64,000 nt of DNA, taken from positions 66,727,404 through 66,791,403 of the forward strand of contig NC_034438.1 of assembly GCF_002078875.1 (NCBI RefSeq), read 5' to 3'. Made by a program: the position numbers and the translations under genes. Origin of the DNA: Numida meleagris (lineage: Eukaryota > Chordata > Aves > Galliformes > Numididae). Shown here in pieces: positions 47,560-59,924 of this stretch (positions within the stretch are counted from its first letter, which is position 1; every line of letters starts with the position of its first letter). The notes beneath the pieces are model-generated. The model was not told the origin of the DNA, searched no databases, and saw nothing but the letters and a program-made list of their open reading frames with translations.

Positions 47560-50500
47560 TCTTATCCACCTTTTTGCAGCTTCTAATAAATCGTAGCTCA
47601 GTAAAAATGTCTGGGATTTTTAATTGACAGAGTGAGGAGATGAGAAAGATCAATTCTGCCCATGTCTGGCTGACTGCCTACAGAAAGTTCACTCACATGC
47701 TGAGATCGAAGTCCGATGGATCATTAAAACATCTATATCTTTCATTTACAATTTCTTAGCTGATTTCCAGTGTTATGAAATGTTTGATTTTTCTCTATTT
47801 TCAAGTATCAAGAACCAAACCATTGTGTTAACAAGACTGAAATCACATGTGCATGTAATGTCCATCAATACCCAGAAACATCCCTTAAAACTGGAAAATC
47901 TTGTTCTTATTCATTCATACAATTTATTAAATAGAATATATTGGCTTGAGAAACCTGTATCTACACCCTTTGAGTGACTGATTTCCATTTCCATTTTTGA
48001 TGCAACAGGCTATTTTTCAACTAATACTTTGATTTCCTTTTTCAGTATGCAACTTTCCAAACAAAGAACCAATGGCTCCTTTATAAATAAGGAAGAGACA
48101 CACCTGTTTCAGTCCTTTCCTTTTCATTGTCTCCTCTCAAGGTCATTTGGATATAAAACAATGCATTATTTTGCATTTGTAAGCTTGAGAAAGGATCAGT
48201 CACTGTTCCAAATTACTCCGTATTCCCAGTAATGCTATGTACAAAAAAGCAACAAATTGACAGAATTTAACTGCAGAATGGTCTTATGAAAATAGTATAT
48301 TTTTTCAAGTGCAGTTACAATACAAACATAGCATTTTGATGTGACTGAAGGCTAAGATTTCTGAGGATGGAATTTTGCCCAGCTCTTCAGGATGGCCACT
48401 TTCTTCTTTGTTCCCTCTCTTCTGTACAAATCCCACATCCTGACGGCAATAGCAGAATCATGCTAGTAATACTGGCAACACTGCTAAGACTCAGTGTTCC
48501 AAAAATATCAAAATTGCTCTTTCCTGGTGCTGCGAAGTCTTATCTCAAAACTTTGCACCATTTTTGTTTCAGAATGGCTGCCAGTGGGCAGACACAGTCA
48601 CTGCCATCCGTCATCCACATGCTAGCAAGAACACTCAGGCACAATTCTTTTTCCTAAAGATACAAAGGGCAGAAAAATGTTTCTGTAGGTTAAGGATAGC
48701 AATAGGGGTTATCATAAGTGTATTTTTATTATTTTTAATACAATATGATGTAACATAATATGAATTCTACATATAAGAGATTGCACAAGTACTACAAAGA
48801 ATTCACCACTTCACAGCCAAACACCAGTTAGTGGCAGTGTCAGCCTATTTAGTCAGGCATCAAACAGCTGGTTGCCTACAACCGATATGAGGAAAGAGAA
48901 AAATCTGTGTAGCTCAGCTGGGTGTGGTAAAACAACAAAATTCAGATGGAAATAGTGAACAGTGGGTGAGATGGAGAAGAGAGGAGAAGGAGTAGGGAGT
49001 CTCCTAGGTATGGGCTGCCTGTTACACGGGATGTTATGGCTGTGGAAAAGCCAGTCTTGTGATTCAAAAGGAATGGATCCGAAGACCAAAAGGTGACTGC
49101 GGGATGTGGGCTGGAAACTCGATTCTCACTCCACTCAGGGCTTCCTCAAAGCAATGTCGTCTTCAGCACAGGGACTCACACTTTTCTTCCTCCAGCTCTG
49201 CACGCAGATGCACACACAGATCCTAGCAGGCACAGTGCAAATGCAAAGCCATGCAAGCAAATACTCCACTGAGGCAAAGTTCAAGGTAGAGCAACTTGTA
49301 TTGCACACATTGCATTACAGGCAGGGAACAAAGCTGCTCTTCCCCTGTGCCCATGCACAATGACATGGTGAATCCTGGATAAATCATCTGTCACTGCTGA
49401 CTGGCAAGATAATGGCATTGTGTTAGTAAAGTGAGTGACACAAATGATGTGTTGTGAAGCAAGAGCACAAAATGGTTTAACAGGCATATGAAAAATAGCA
49501 CAAATGTCTGGGAAAAAAAAAAAACAAGCACAATGTGACAGGGAACTAAATGTTAGCGCACTGGTACAATTAGGAAAACAAACATTTCTCGAGCCAGCCA
49601 AAGGTACAGTTTGATCATCTTAAAACCTCTAAGCCTAATTCACTGTAGGAGTCTCTACTAGCTTTACCTGTCTTCTTTTTTTCCTGATTTAAGGAAAAGG
49701 AAGAGGAAGAGCTGGTTAGTGCAAGTATAAAGGAAAATTTAGGAGGTAATGGGGATTACCAAGAAACTGGAGAAACGAGTAGCAAGAGTTTAGGGTTGCT
49801 GTCTAATGTATTTCTAGTAGCACTGCACAGGAGCATTGTAAAATTGTCACCTGCACAGCAATTCAGATGCCAGAGGATAGGAGACTCCAAAGGGATCTCT
49901 GATGGTCTCTAGCCTGACCCCCTGCTCAAAGCTCACCCATAGCATCTGGCCAGGAGTTCAGACCAACAGCTGTACACATAGAACAGCCACCTCTCCATGG
50001 TGCATCATTTGTTTTATTTATTGTACATGTTTTTGTGTATCTGGGGGTATCTGCATGGAGAAAATCTGTTTGTTTTTTTCCCCTTTACTGGCATTTTTCA
50101 GCTGCTTTGATGTGTATATGTCAAAATATACATGACTGAGTGACCAAAGATGCCTTTGTCCAAACATTTTCAGTAATAACTGGCTTACTCGATCCTTAGG
50201 CAGACTTATGGTATAAACTCCTGATAAGATCTTTCAGTTCAAATGGAAAGGGAAAAGGAACAATGATGCAGCAGAGGAGCACAAAACAGAAATTGTGATC
50301 TACTTTATAATTACCAAAATTTACAGTGAAATAAAAGTTTGAATTACTTATTGAGAAATAAGCTCTTATTCTACTGAAGCATTTTATTGAAAATATTGTG
50401 TTAACTCAAAGATGTTTTACACTAAATCTTTATGTATTTCCATTGCAATTTTCTCCCACATCTTTCTTTCTCAAAAGACAAATCTTTCCTTCCCCAAGCC

Positions 50501-53500
50501 GGTGCCTAGGAGTAAGGTCCCTTCAGCTGCACAGAGAAATCATCTCTGTACAGAGAAACCATGTGATGTTTTAAAAGATGAATGCAAATACTGACTGCTA
50601 GAGAAAGGGCTCCAGTACACCCCTTGCCAACTGAACCACAGCAAGAACTGCCCATCTTGAATAAAAGCCACATCAGTTACATTCTCAAAGCAGTTTAATG
50701 GCTTCTAAAACGTGGATAAAGGCGAACCTGACAAAGAAGTAACTGCAACAAATGGCATTATGCTTACTGCCTGCGCGTGCCAGCTTTGATGCTGATCCTC
50801 CAGACATACAGCCTGTACACGAGATGAGTGTATTCTGTAAAGCAGATTGCCTTTTACTCGTGCCTACACAGTGAAGTTAAGGTAAAATTACAGAAAACAT
50901 AAGCCTAGCAACCCTTGCTTTAATATGGAGAAAAAGATAACAAAAACAATGAAAATGCCAGCACAGGACCTTGTATCAGCCACCAGCCTACAGACTCCCC
51001 GAGGATCATAAACATGCACAAATACCATGGTTTCTATGATGTGCCAAGGCCCTTGCCATTGCTGTTGTCAGACAGTATCAGTATCTCAAAGATACACTTT
51101 GAGACTTGAATATCTCAAAGTGAGGGGATGCAAAGTGAAGAAAGAAGGCTTCTTGATTCCTCCCCTCTGCTGAAGGCACATCCCAAGAAAAATAAGTAAC
51201 AAAAAAGGAGTAACTATCGCTGATGAGTCCATTACTAATTCTCATTCCAGGAGGCAGCAATTGAGCATGCAGAACTCCACCGTGATCCGTTTCACAATCA
51301 GCTACGTGCACTGCAGCATTTTGCTGCCTTTTAACACATCCCCATGGATTTCTGCAGGCCTTAGAATAGCTTCCTTATCCTTTCCAGAGACATGCAACTT
51401 CAAAAAACACATAAAATGAAAGAGCGATGGTTTTATGGTGTTTTCAGCCTCAATTTAAGTTCAGTAACTGTCACAGAAATGATTCCCATGAAATGATCAT
51501 GTGTGACAGCCTCCGTATTTGTTCTACTTCAGTGTTCTTTCATATCTAATTTGCTTAGTTTAAAAGCTAGAAGATGCATTTTCCTGCTGCCAGACAGCAA
51601 GCTCAGCCAGGGAGCCAAAAAATCAAGCTGAGATCTTTTCGCCTCTTAAGTTGTCTGCCACTACAAACACTTGGCAGCTTGAACTCAGCTGACAATTTGG
51701 CTGATGATGTGTAAGGTGGGCTCATTAGTCTGTTCTTCTGGTGACTTTTTTGCGCTAGAAGACTGAAGAGATTGGCAGATATGGAAATGCAGTTTTTCTT
51801 CTGCTTATCCTAAACTGGTAGCTTCCTGTGACAGCTTCCTATGTGCTTCATACTAATGAGTTTACTCTGACTGGTGAATAGTATCTTTTTAGTTTGAGTG
51901 CTTAGATGCAAGCAAATCACTGCAAAAACAACAATCTCATGGAAATATTGATGGCATCCTTTGCGCTTTCAGAGGTGCAATGTCACAGTGGCTTTTGAAG
52001 TCGGACTGCTTGCACTCATTCTTCCCTACGTATCTTTTGCTTTGCTGTGCATGCTGGAGGCTTTTGCTCCTTCTTCAGGTGTCCATCCACAAGGGCAACG
52101 AGAGCAAACAACCACTTTGCAAGCAATTTAAATAGAGATGTAATTTGCACTAGTTCTTTCAGTAAGGGGTCATCTGAATCCGAAATATCATTTTTTGTCA
52201 TCTCAGGTTGTATGTACAATAGTAGAATATCCTACAATAACAGGATACATCCTACTACTTGGGAATTTCAGATATTTCTTTCAAGTTCTTTATGGCTGGG
52301 AGTTAGAGAATGATTTAAAAATGTCAAAACAGGCAAAACAGTCATGTTTCATTAGTTAACACTGTTAGTTCTATAGAGTACGTTTTGTTGTGCTAGATAC
52401 AGGATTAAGGTGGATTAACTCAGGGAGAAAACACAGGTTGGTATTTCTGTATGGAAAAGCCACCTTGTGTTTCAAAAGCTTAAAAGCATAAGCAAGGTAG
52501 CCTTTCAAACAAAAAAAAAAGCAATAAACCAGATAAAGAGTTCTTCTTAAACAGCGTACTTTGGCCTTCAGATTCATGGCTCACAGATGAAATAGATTTG
52601 GCTGGTGGTATGGAGAGGTACCAAGAGTTCACCAGCGCATCAGCAGCAGCTCTGAGCTCTGCATGAGGGGTGGGCTGAGACTCATTTGTTTAAAAAGGCA
52701 GCATTGTTTCTGCCCAAATATGAGAATTAATCTTCCAGAGTAATGCAAGGAGAGTTATTCTATTCTGCACTGTTTCTTGCTAGTTCCCTGTGGTACATCC
52801 ATTCATTAAGACTATTTTCATATCTCTGATAAAGCAGAGGTGATAGGATAAATATAGACCTTTATATGCATTTTTAGAATGAGGAAAGAGACAGAATAGA
52901 GCATTTATTTATACCATCATTGTGTCCTAATTATTTTTCCCCCCATTACAGAAGTGCAAAACTCTGTTGGTGTAAACAAGTATATTTTTTCTACAGTGTT
53001 ATGAAAGAAGACCTGTTTACTTCATTTGAGATCTGGCTCATTAATTTGCTTTTTCAGTTTAGCGTTACCCTTAGATCTTATTTTTGCATAAGAAAAAAAG
53101 ATAGAAAAGTCATTAGCTATTTACTACATACATGGAAACAAACAACTGTGTAAAGTTATTTGCACATACTGTGCAAATAAATACATAAATACTGTTTATA
53201 CAAATGTTATGCAACTGTATAAGCAATTTCAATAAAATTAAGGAAAATAATGCATATCCTGAAAGAGAAACACAAGTGACATCAGATTTTCTTCTCCTTT
53301 CTTTCTAAAACAAACTCATACCACTAAATATGCTTCTTTTCCTCTGTCTCTTTATTCACCTTGAACAAAATAGACTTGTTTCTAGAAGTATTACAAAAGT
53401 ATTTCCTAGTTTTTCACTTAGTAGGCTCCACAATATTCTCAACTTCCATATGTTAGTATCAGAAATTCATTAATACCGGCATCTGTTAAATAAAATGCAC

Positions 53501-53950
53501 AGCAAATATGAGATCACTTTTGTGTGCTTACATTCTTTGCAGTACGTTCTTTCATGATGGTCCAGTGTGCTTCAGGCCTGTAAATTATTAATGTACCTTG
53601 TATCTCATTAGCTGCATATTATGGAAATTTACCTAAGCTTCTACGTCTAGTTTCATTAAAGTAGCAAATGGTTAAAAGAGGAGGAGAAACTTTATTGTGT
53701 GTTTGCAATTAAATTGGTTTTCTAAGAATGGTAGAAGCTTACAGCTCTACCATTTCATCGGCTGTAATTTAAAAGATCCAAACAAAGTGCAGATTGATGA
53801 ATAATTCATGCTTAATTTATTAGCCTGGTAACCTTACAGGCAGCCTCATAAAAATGAGGATAATACTTCTTTCCTCTTTCATGAGGCAATGGAGAACTAT
53901 GTGCCTGTGTATGCATGTGCTTACTCCAGTGTTCATGTATGCTTGTGTAT
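47560..53950. other. AT-rich non-coding stretch, no gene seen
   Basis: No exon or RNA gene recognised. A possible very decayed CR1 3' remnant lies near 49880-49935 (GATGGTCTCTAGCCTGACCC). The minus frame 52016-52219 (67 aa, with KELVQITSLFKLLAKWLFAL) is hydrophobic but unsupported by splice sites. Confidence 0.35.
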
Positions 53951-54032
53951 GTTTTCACTCAGTGAGTTGGACTGAATGATTCTTGTGGGTCCCTTTCAAT
54001 TTGGGGTATTCTGTGATTCTATGATTCTCTAA
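53950..54032 (+). mobile_element. CR1 LINE, 3' end fragment
   Basis: GAGTTGGACTGAATGATTCT, TGTGGGTCCCTTTCAATTTG and GTGATTCTATGATTCTCTA form the last about 80 bases of a CR1 on the plus strand. Confidence 0.85.
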
Positions 54033-54034
54033 TT

Positions 54035-57000
54035 GTGTATGGGTTCTTGGCTGAAAACCAAGGCTATGCATCCATTCACTTTCATTGCACTGTGTATATA
54101 CAAAACCATGTTATGAACATAAGAGCTCACACGCAATGCACACATCAGTGATGAGGACCTCAATGGCAAAGTTTCTCTGTATAAAACACATTTTCTCAGG
54201 GGCTGACTCTAAGGATCAACTCAGCCCCAGACCATCCCATTCAAAGCACAAAAACCACCTACTTATCCTTACTCACTCTAGCGTAGATATAGGAACAAAT
54301 ACAACAAATGCTTTCCTGCAGTGGATGAAAGAGAAATGGATGACAGACATTGCTGAGTGCTCCTCTTTGGGATGTCCACAGGAAAACCATCACAATGCAG
54401 CCAAGTCAGAATTGTTACTGGAGAAAAATTTCCTGAAAATACTTCAGGTATTGAAAAGTTTACAGAAATAATTCTGAGCTGAAATATGAAATCCCACTTT
54501 GCTCCCATGTAGAGAGTGGATGACCTGGTCAGTGTCTAACTAACATATTTCCAAGAAAAATGGCAAACCATTACAAGTAAAACCTCTTGCTGAAAAAATT
54601 CAGTTCCAATACCTTCCCATTTTATAAGAAAAATGGAAAAGACTACATATGTTTGAACGGGAAGTTTGGGTCTTTTTTGTTTCATATGACTTATGAAGTT
54701 AGAAAGAATCAGAGGACAAGGTTTCAGTATTACTTAAAGGAAGCATTGTGATAAAAGTGGTAAGATTTTTTTCCTACTGCTTCCTTTTAGAGAAAATTTC
54801 TCAACCACAGTTTCATAGCTATTCTTACCCTTTGCAAGTAGAACAAGTATAAAATCTGTGCCATAAACAAGCCTTCATTTTCTTCCATAGATGTACACCT
54901 AGAAATAATATTCCTGATCTGAGATCTACAGAAAAACAACTGAAGATGAATCCCAATTTATTGTCCTTCTGCTGATCATCACAAAGGGTTACAAATTCAA
55001 CTCAGGAATAGGGCAGGGAGAAAGATAATAACCCAAAGCATCCTTCCAGATGGGGATGGATAGAAAAAGCCCTTTCACATCTCCATGAGTCAGCACAATC
55101 ATTCTGAACCCTCAGAACATCATTATCCAGCAGCCTTGGAAATGCACTTCCTGAATCTCTTCTTGTCAATGAAAGTTTTTATAATGTTGTTTGGTTATCA
55201 GTCATTAAAACACAACTGAAAGAATAAACTTCTTTGAAAGCTGTCAAAAATAAATCTCAAGGAAAACATGTAATCCATTACTATTTTAAAGAGTATGTCA
55301 AAACCTGCATGTTAAAAAATTTGATTTTACAAGAAAGAAATGGACAGCCAGTTTTTGCTTCCAAATGCAGCAATCACAATGATTACTAAGCAGCAAATAA
55401 TTTGCTTTCCTATGCCAACAATAATGCCACTACTCACAGCTTTTCTCAAGCAGTTAATCTACTATGTCTTCTGTATTTCACCCCATAACACATACATTAT
55501 TTACAACCACTGTCTCATTTTGGTTTTTTTCTGTACTACTAATTTAAAACATATCAACCCATGTAAAGAGTGGAAAAGACTAAGCTGGACTACAATGGCA
55601 AGAGTAACATTAATGAGCATTGTATTTTAACTTTTTTATTTTTGGTAAAGAAGCTGTCACCACAGTTCTCTTGTCAAACATATATTCTGGTTATAGATCT
55701 GACATCACCTTTTTTAACACTCCTGTCCTCAATCTTGCAGCCAGCTAGACTTTATGTTGCTACCAATAACTCCTGGTAGATGTTGGTAGATGTGCATGGA
55801 AAAGATCGAAGCATTAAGTAAAGGCACATTTTCATCACACTTCACGGATAATCTTTCCCCTTTGGATTACCTCCTATACATTCCCCCCAAAACCATGTGG
55901 TGTTTCACTGTTTTCATGAAGCCTGCTTCTCTTCACCCCAGGCTGCCTGAAGCTCTCTATCCACCTGTTGTTTGTGTGGCTGAAGTCTGCACAGATGAAC
56001 CCCAATCAATTTTAAGTCAGTATCAGCAGAAACCAGATGCTGGTTTTCAGGCAGCACCTGCCTTAACCTACAGTGTAAGTAGTCCTTTACCCTTCTTACA
56101 GTTTATGACCAAGAGTTCCAGAAGCACCATCTTAGACAAGACAAGCTCTGATTCATGACTACAGTGTAATGGCCTGGCTCTGATAGACCTGTTGCTTTAG
56201 TATCTCTGGTTTTGGGAAGAATCAAGCCTTGAAGAGGCTGTCTGAGTTGGGGGTAGGAAGAGGTCCAACAGGATACATGGAAATACACTAAAGAACCTCC
56301 AGCTGGTCTAGGGTGAAACACAAGATTTCTACAAGACTTGTGTTGAGGAGGTCTCCACTACTATCCTGTAACTAATGATAAGCTTCTGACCTGTACTTTA
56401 ACTCAAATTTATTTGCACTTTTATTGCTTGGATTTTTTAGTTTGCTTTGTATTTTTTTTAGAAATTAGGTTCATTTGAAGGGTTAGCAAATCTTTTAACA
56501 AAGCAGAGCTGGGTTTACAATAACAAAGTTGTGTGAATTGCCTGAATGTTCATCATGGGTGTGATAGCACAATCTGAATTTAAGGTATTTAGGAACATCA
56601 TATATGAAAAAATAACAGGGATTGAACAACACAAGACAAGAACTGCAAATATAACCAACAAGTTGTTTTGTCTCACAGGTAAATCCTGCATATCTGGCTT
56701 CAGCTTTCCCTTGAAGCTCCCTTCACCTATCTTCCAGCTGCCTCTGGGACTTGGCATCATCATTTATACCCCCACTATGTAAGCTCCAAGCACCAACAAA
56801 GTCATAGATGTATTTAATGTTAACAACGGTGTTGCTGGCAAGCAGTCCCAACTACTTGGTTTTGTAGGCACTGGCCCTTCAAACGTTTTCCTTAGGAGAT
56901 ACACCTTAGCCCAGCTCCACAGATGATTTTGAGCCTTGATAGCAGATTTTTATTTTGCCGTCCTTTCTGGCAGTTATTTCTTGCACTGTGTACTGGGACC

Positions 57001-59745
57001 TTGTGTGAAGGACACTAGGTAAGTATAGGGATTGGATTGGCTGAGTAATTCTTTTTGACTTCATCAGGTTGTTAATCCTGCATGCCTGTGGTGATAAAAC
57101 CAGAAAATCCCAGATAATCCTATATAATATTCAGGCAGAGCTGGCAACAGCTATAAATACATATCAAACTGTCAAAAACCATTATCATTTAGACTACTAT
57201 GCATTCCCTTCCAAATTACATTAGAATATCCAGGCTTAACTTTAACTCACTCCCCCACCCCTTCTTGCCTCTTAATGATAAGGTCCTGTGTGCATCTTAG
57301 CTTGCAAGTTTAATAACGTATGTTCACTGCACACCTCCCTTTTAATACAGTTCCATGTTACCCTCGTCCTGCTTCCTCATGACTCACAGCACAGTGAGTA
57401 CGTGCAGTTTCCTAGATAAGGAGATAATTTTTGGCACTTTCCAAAAGGCTTCTGTAGCAAACTACGTGGAACAAATGCTGCTACTACTGCAATTCCAAAA
57501 ACACATCTTAAATATATCCTTTCATTAAAATGCTGTTGTAGTCTTTGAGTCTGATTAGATACATAAGAAAATAACAAAAGTTTTTTTTTTCCTGTTTACA
57601 ATTTTAGGTTGGCTAATAGCCAGATATAAATAACAGTTTAGCATCTGCACAGCTATAACACAATTATAATTATCACTAGGCTGTGAATCTTTCTGATAAG
57701 AAGAAAACCTCAACCTTTCTCCAAACTGCTCTTCTGTCCTTTTAATTCACTCTTGCAAGGATGAAATATTCATCCCCTTTTTTCAAGATATGAGGAAACA
57801 TATTCCGCATGTCCCTGATTAATTATACAAGCATAAACCAGGAATTTCTCTGCTTGGGTCAGTGAAGTGATTCCACAATAAAATGGGATCATATAGAAGC
57901 CAGGGTCTGAAGAGAAGTTACACATTTTTCTCAGAAATATAAAAGAAGTGTGCAGTGGACATGCTTTCTCTGCCATTTTCTCACTCAATTAGCTATCCGG
58001 AGACTTGGACACATAATTACCCAGGCTAATGACAGAGAAGCTGAAACTGAAACATTACACACAAGCTCTTCTTGACAGAAATTAGCTCTTGGAGCACAGG
58101 CCTATTTTAAAATCATTTGATCCTGTCCTTTCAACTGGATAAAGATCAGATTTTGCTCACTTCATAAGGGGGAGCGCACATCCCATCAGCTTTCTATCTA
58201 GAAACTTACTGCAGCATGTGGAGAATTACAGTAGTGTTTCAATATTTCCTATCTCCTATCCAAACATATTTCTATAGTTCTTGCATTACCTTAAACATTG
58301 GACTATTACTGACATAATTGCATTTTGTGACTTCTTCCTTCTGTCACAGAGCACATTTAACAGGTCAGATACTAAAAGAGCCAAACTGCTGTGTGGCTGA
58401 AGGTGCTCCTACTGCTCTGCCTGCATGCAGAGCATCTCAGAAAGGAGCAGGCTCTGTCCTTACCTTTGCCACCACTAACCACATACAGTCTCTTCCTGCT
58501 CTTTTGTTTCTTCTGTGGGAAGTTGTATTTTGGCAATGGAGATAACCAGCCCAAACTCATCAGTCATCGTGATATACCTAAGAACAGTATGGTGAGCATC
58601 AGCCTGAATCTCCAGGCATGTCTGAACAGTGCGTTAAGATATGGACTAGTGGTAACACATGGATAACAAGTTGTCTCTCATGACTCTGAAACTGTGTCCG
58701 CACTTGCAAGAGCCAAGGGGATGTCATGGGAACAACTTGACTTATGGAGAAAAAGCCATAGCTCAGAAAACACAATCATTCACATTGATACTATGCTGAA
58801 ATAGAAACTCTTCCATAATATTTTGTAATGGCATCTAGTTGGGTCAAAATGGTGGTTCCAAAAGTATTCAGACAGAGGGTCACCACATTATAGAAAAAAT
58901 GCAGTGTAGAAACTAAAGCTAAGATCCTCAGAAACATGGCAACATCTTAGCAGATGTACAGGGTTGTCTGCCTAGCGTCACTTCCAGTATGAATCTGAGG
59001 TAGTGAAGCAAGAAAAGCGTGGCTATTGGAGAAGAAGAGAAGACTTGTCTTCCCACTCAGTAAGAGCACAGAGCAAGGGCTGAATTTGGAGCTTAAGATT
59101 CTGTACTGGATTTTTATCTCAAGATGTTCTTACCTCATGATGGCTGATCTTTCCCTGGTTGATGGTCTCTCCAAAGAGGCCATATGAAGAGTAACAGCCA
59201 CTTAAATGTTAATCGAAAGCCAAACCGTGACTGTGTCTGACTTCGAGTTTTGTGGGTCCCTCACTAGCAGTCTTCGTAGCTGTTACCATATTTTGGAGGC
59301 ATTGCAATAAGATGAAAAGAAAGTAGATAAAATGCAGAGGGAAAATGTAAAGGTTTCCACATGTTATGTTTATTGTTCATTTGATTTGTTTTGTGGGTAC
59401 ATTTTTTTACCTGCATGTATAGAAAAGAGGGAAGGCAGTGGTGTAGTTACAAGCAAGGCACTGCACTGCGTTTTTATTTGAGGGTTTTGACTTTCTGTTT
59501 ATCATGAATATCAGAAATACATGTACTTGGTTTTGAAGCCCTTGGGATTCTGTTGGATATTTTAGGCCCAGCAAAACAGAGAAAAAGCATATATAATTTC
59601 AAAATGCAGAGATGTTGTTTGTAGTGAGTGTTCAATTAGAGAATGGTGGTGTTGTGTCTTTGTTTTACAAATGCATATGCATTTGAATTTTGATTTCTGA
59701 AACATTTGCCTTTTTAAGCTCAGCTATGCCTCAACAAGCCTTACA
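54035..59745. other. AT-rich non-coding stretch, no gene seen
   Basis: No recognisable exon, RNA gene or transposon. Open frames such as plus 54085-54471 (128 aa) and plus 55790-56158 (122 aa) lack domains and splice support. Confidence 0.35.
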
Positions 59746-59747
59746 AA

Positions 59748-59920
59748 CAAAGAATCGTAGAATCATGGAACTGTAGAATGGCTTGGGTTGGAAGGGACCC
59801 CAAGGATCACCAAGTTCCCCCCCCCCCCCCCCGCCACTTGTAGGGTTGCCAAAAGCTAGATCAAGACTAGATCAGATTGCCCAGGATCCCATTCAACTTG
59901 GCCTTAAACACTGTCAAAAG
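59748..59920 (-). mobile_element. CR1 LINE, 3' end fragment containing a C16 run
   Basis: AATCGTAGAATCATGGAACT, GGCTTGGGTTGGAAGGGACC and GGTTGCC...AGCTAGATCA mark a CR1 3' end on the minus strand. The usual short C run of the family has grown to 16 C at 59817-59832. Confidence 0.85.
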
Positions 59921-59924
59921 ACAG

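Noticed and set aside
49880..49935. Possible CR1 3' remnant
   Set aside because: Only a short, weak match (GGTCTCTAGCCTGACCCCCT); not enough to call as an element.
52016..52219. 67-aa minus-strand frame with hydrophobic segment
   Set aside because: Could suggest a small membrane protein, but there is no start context, splice site or similarity.
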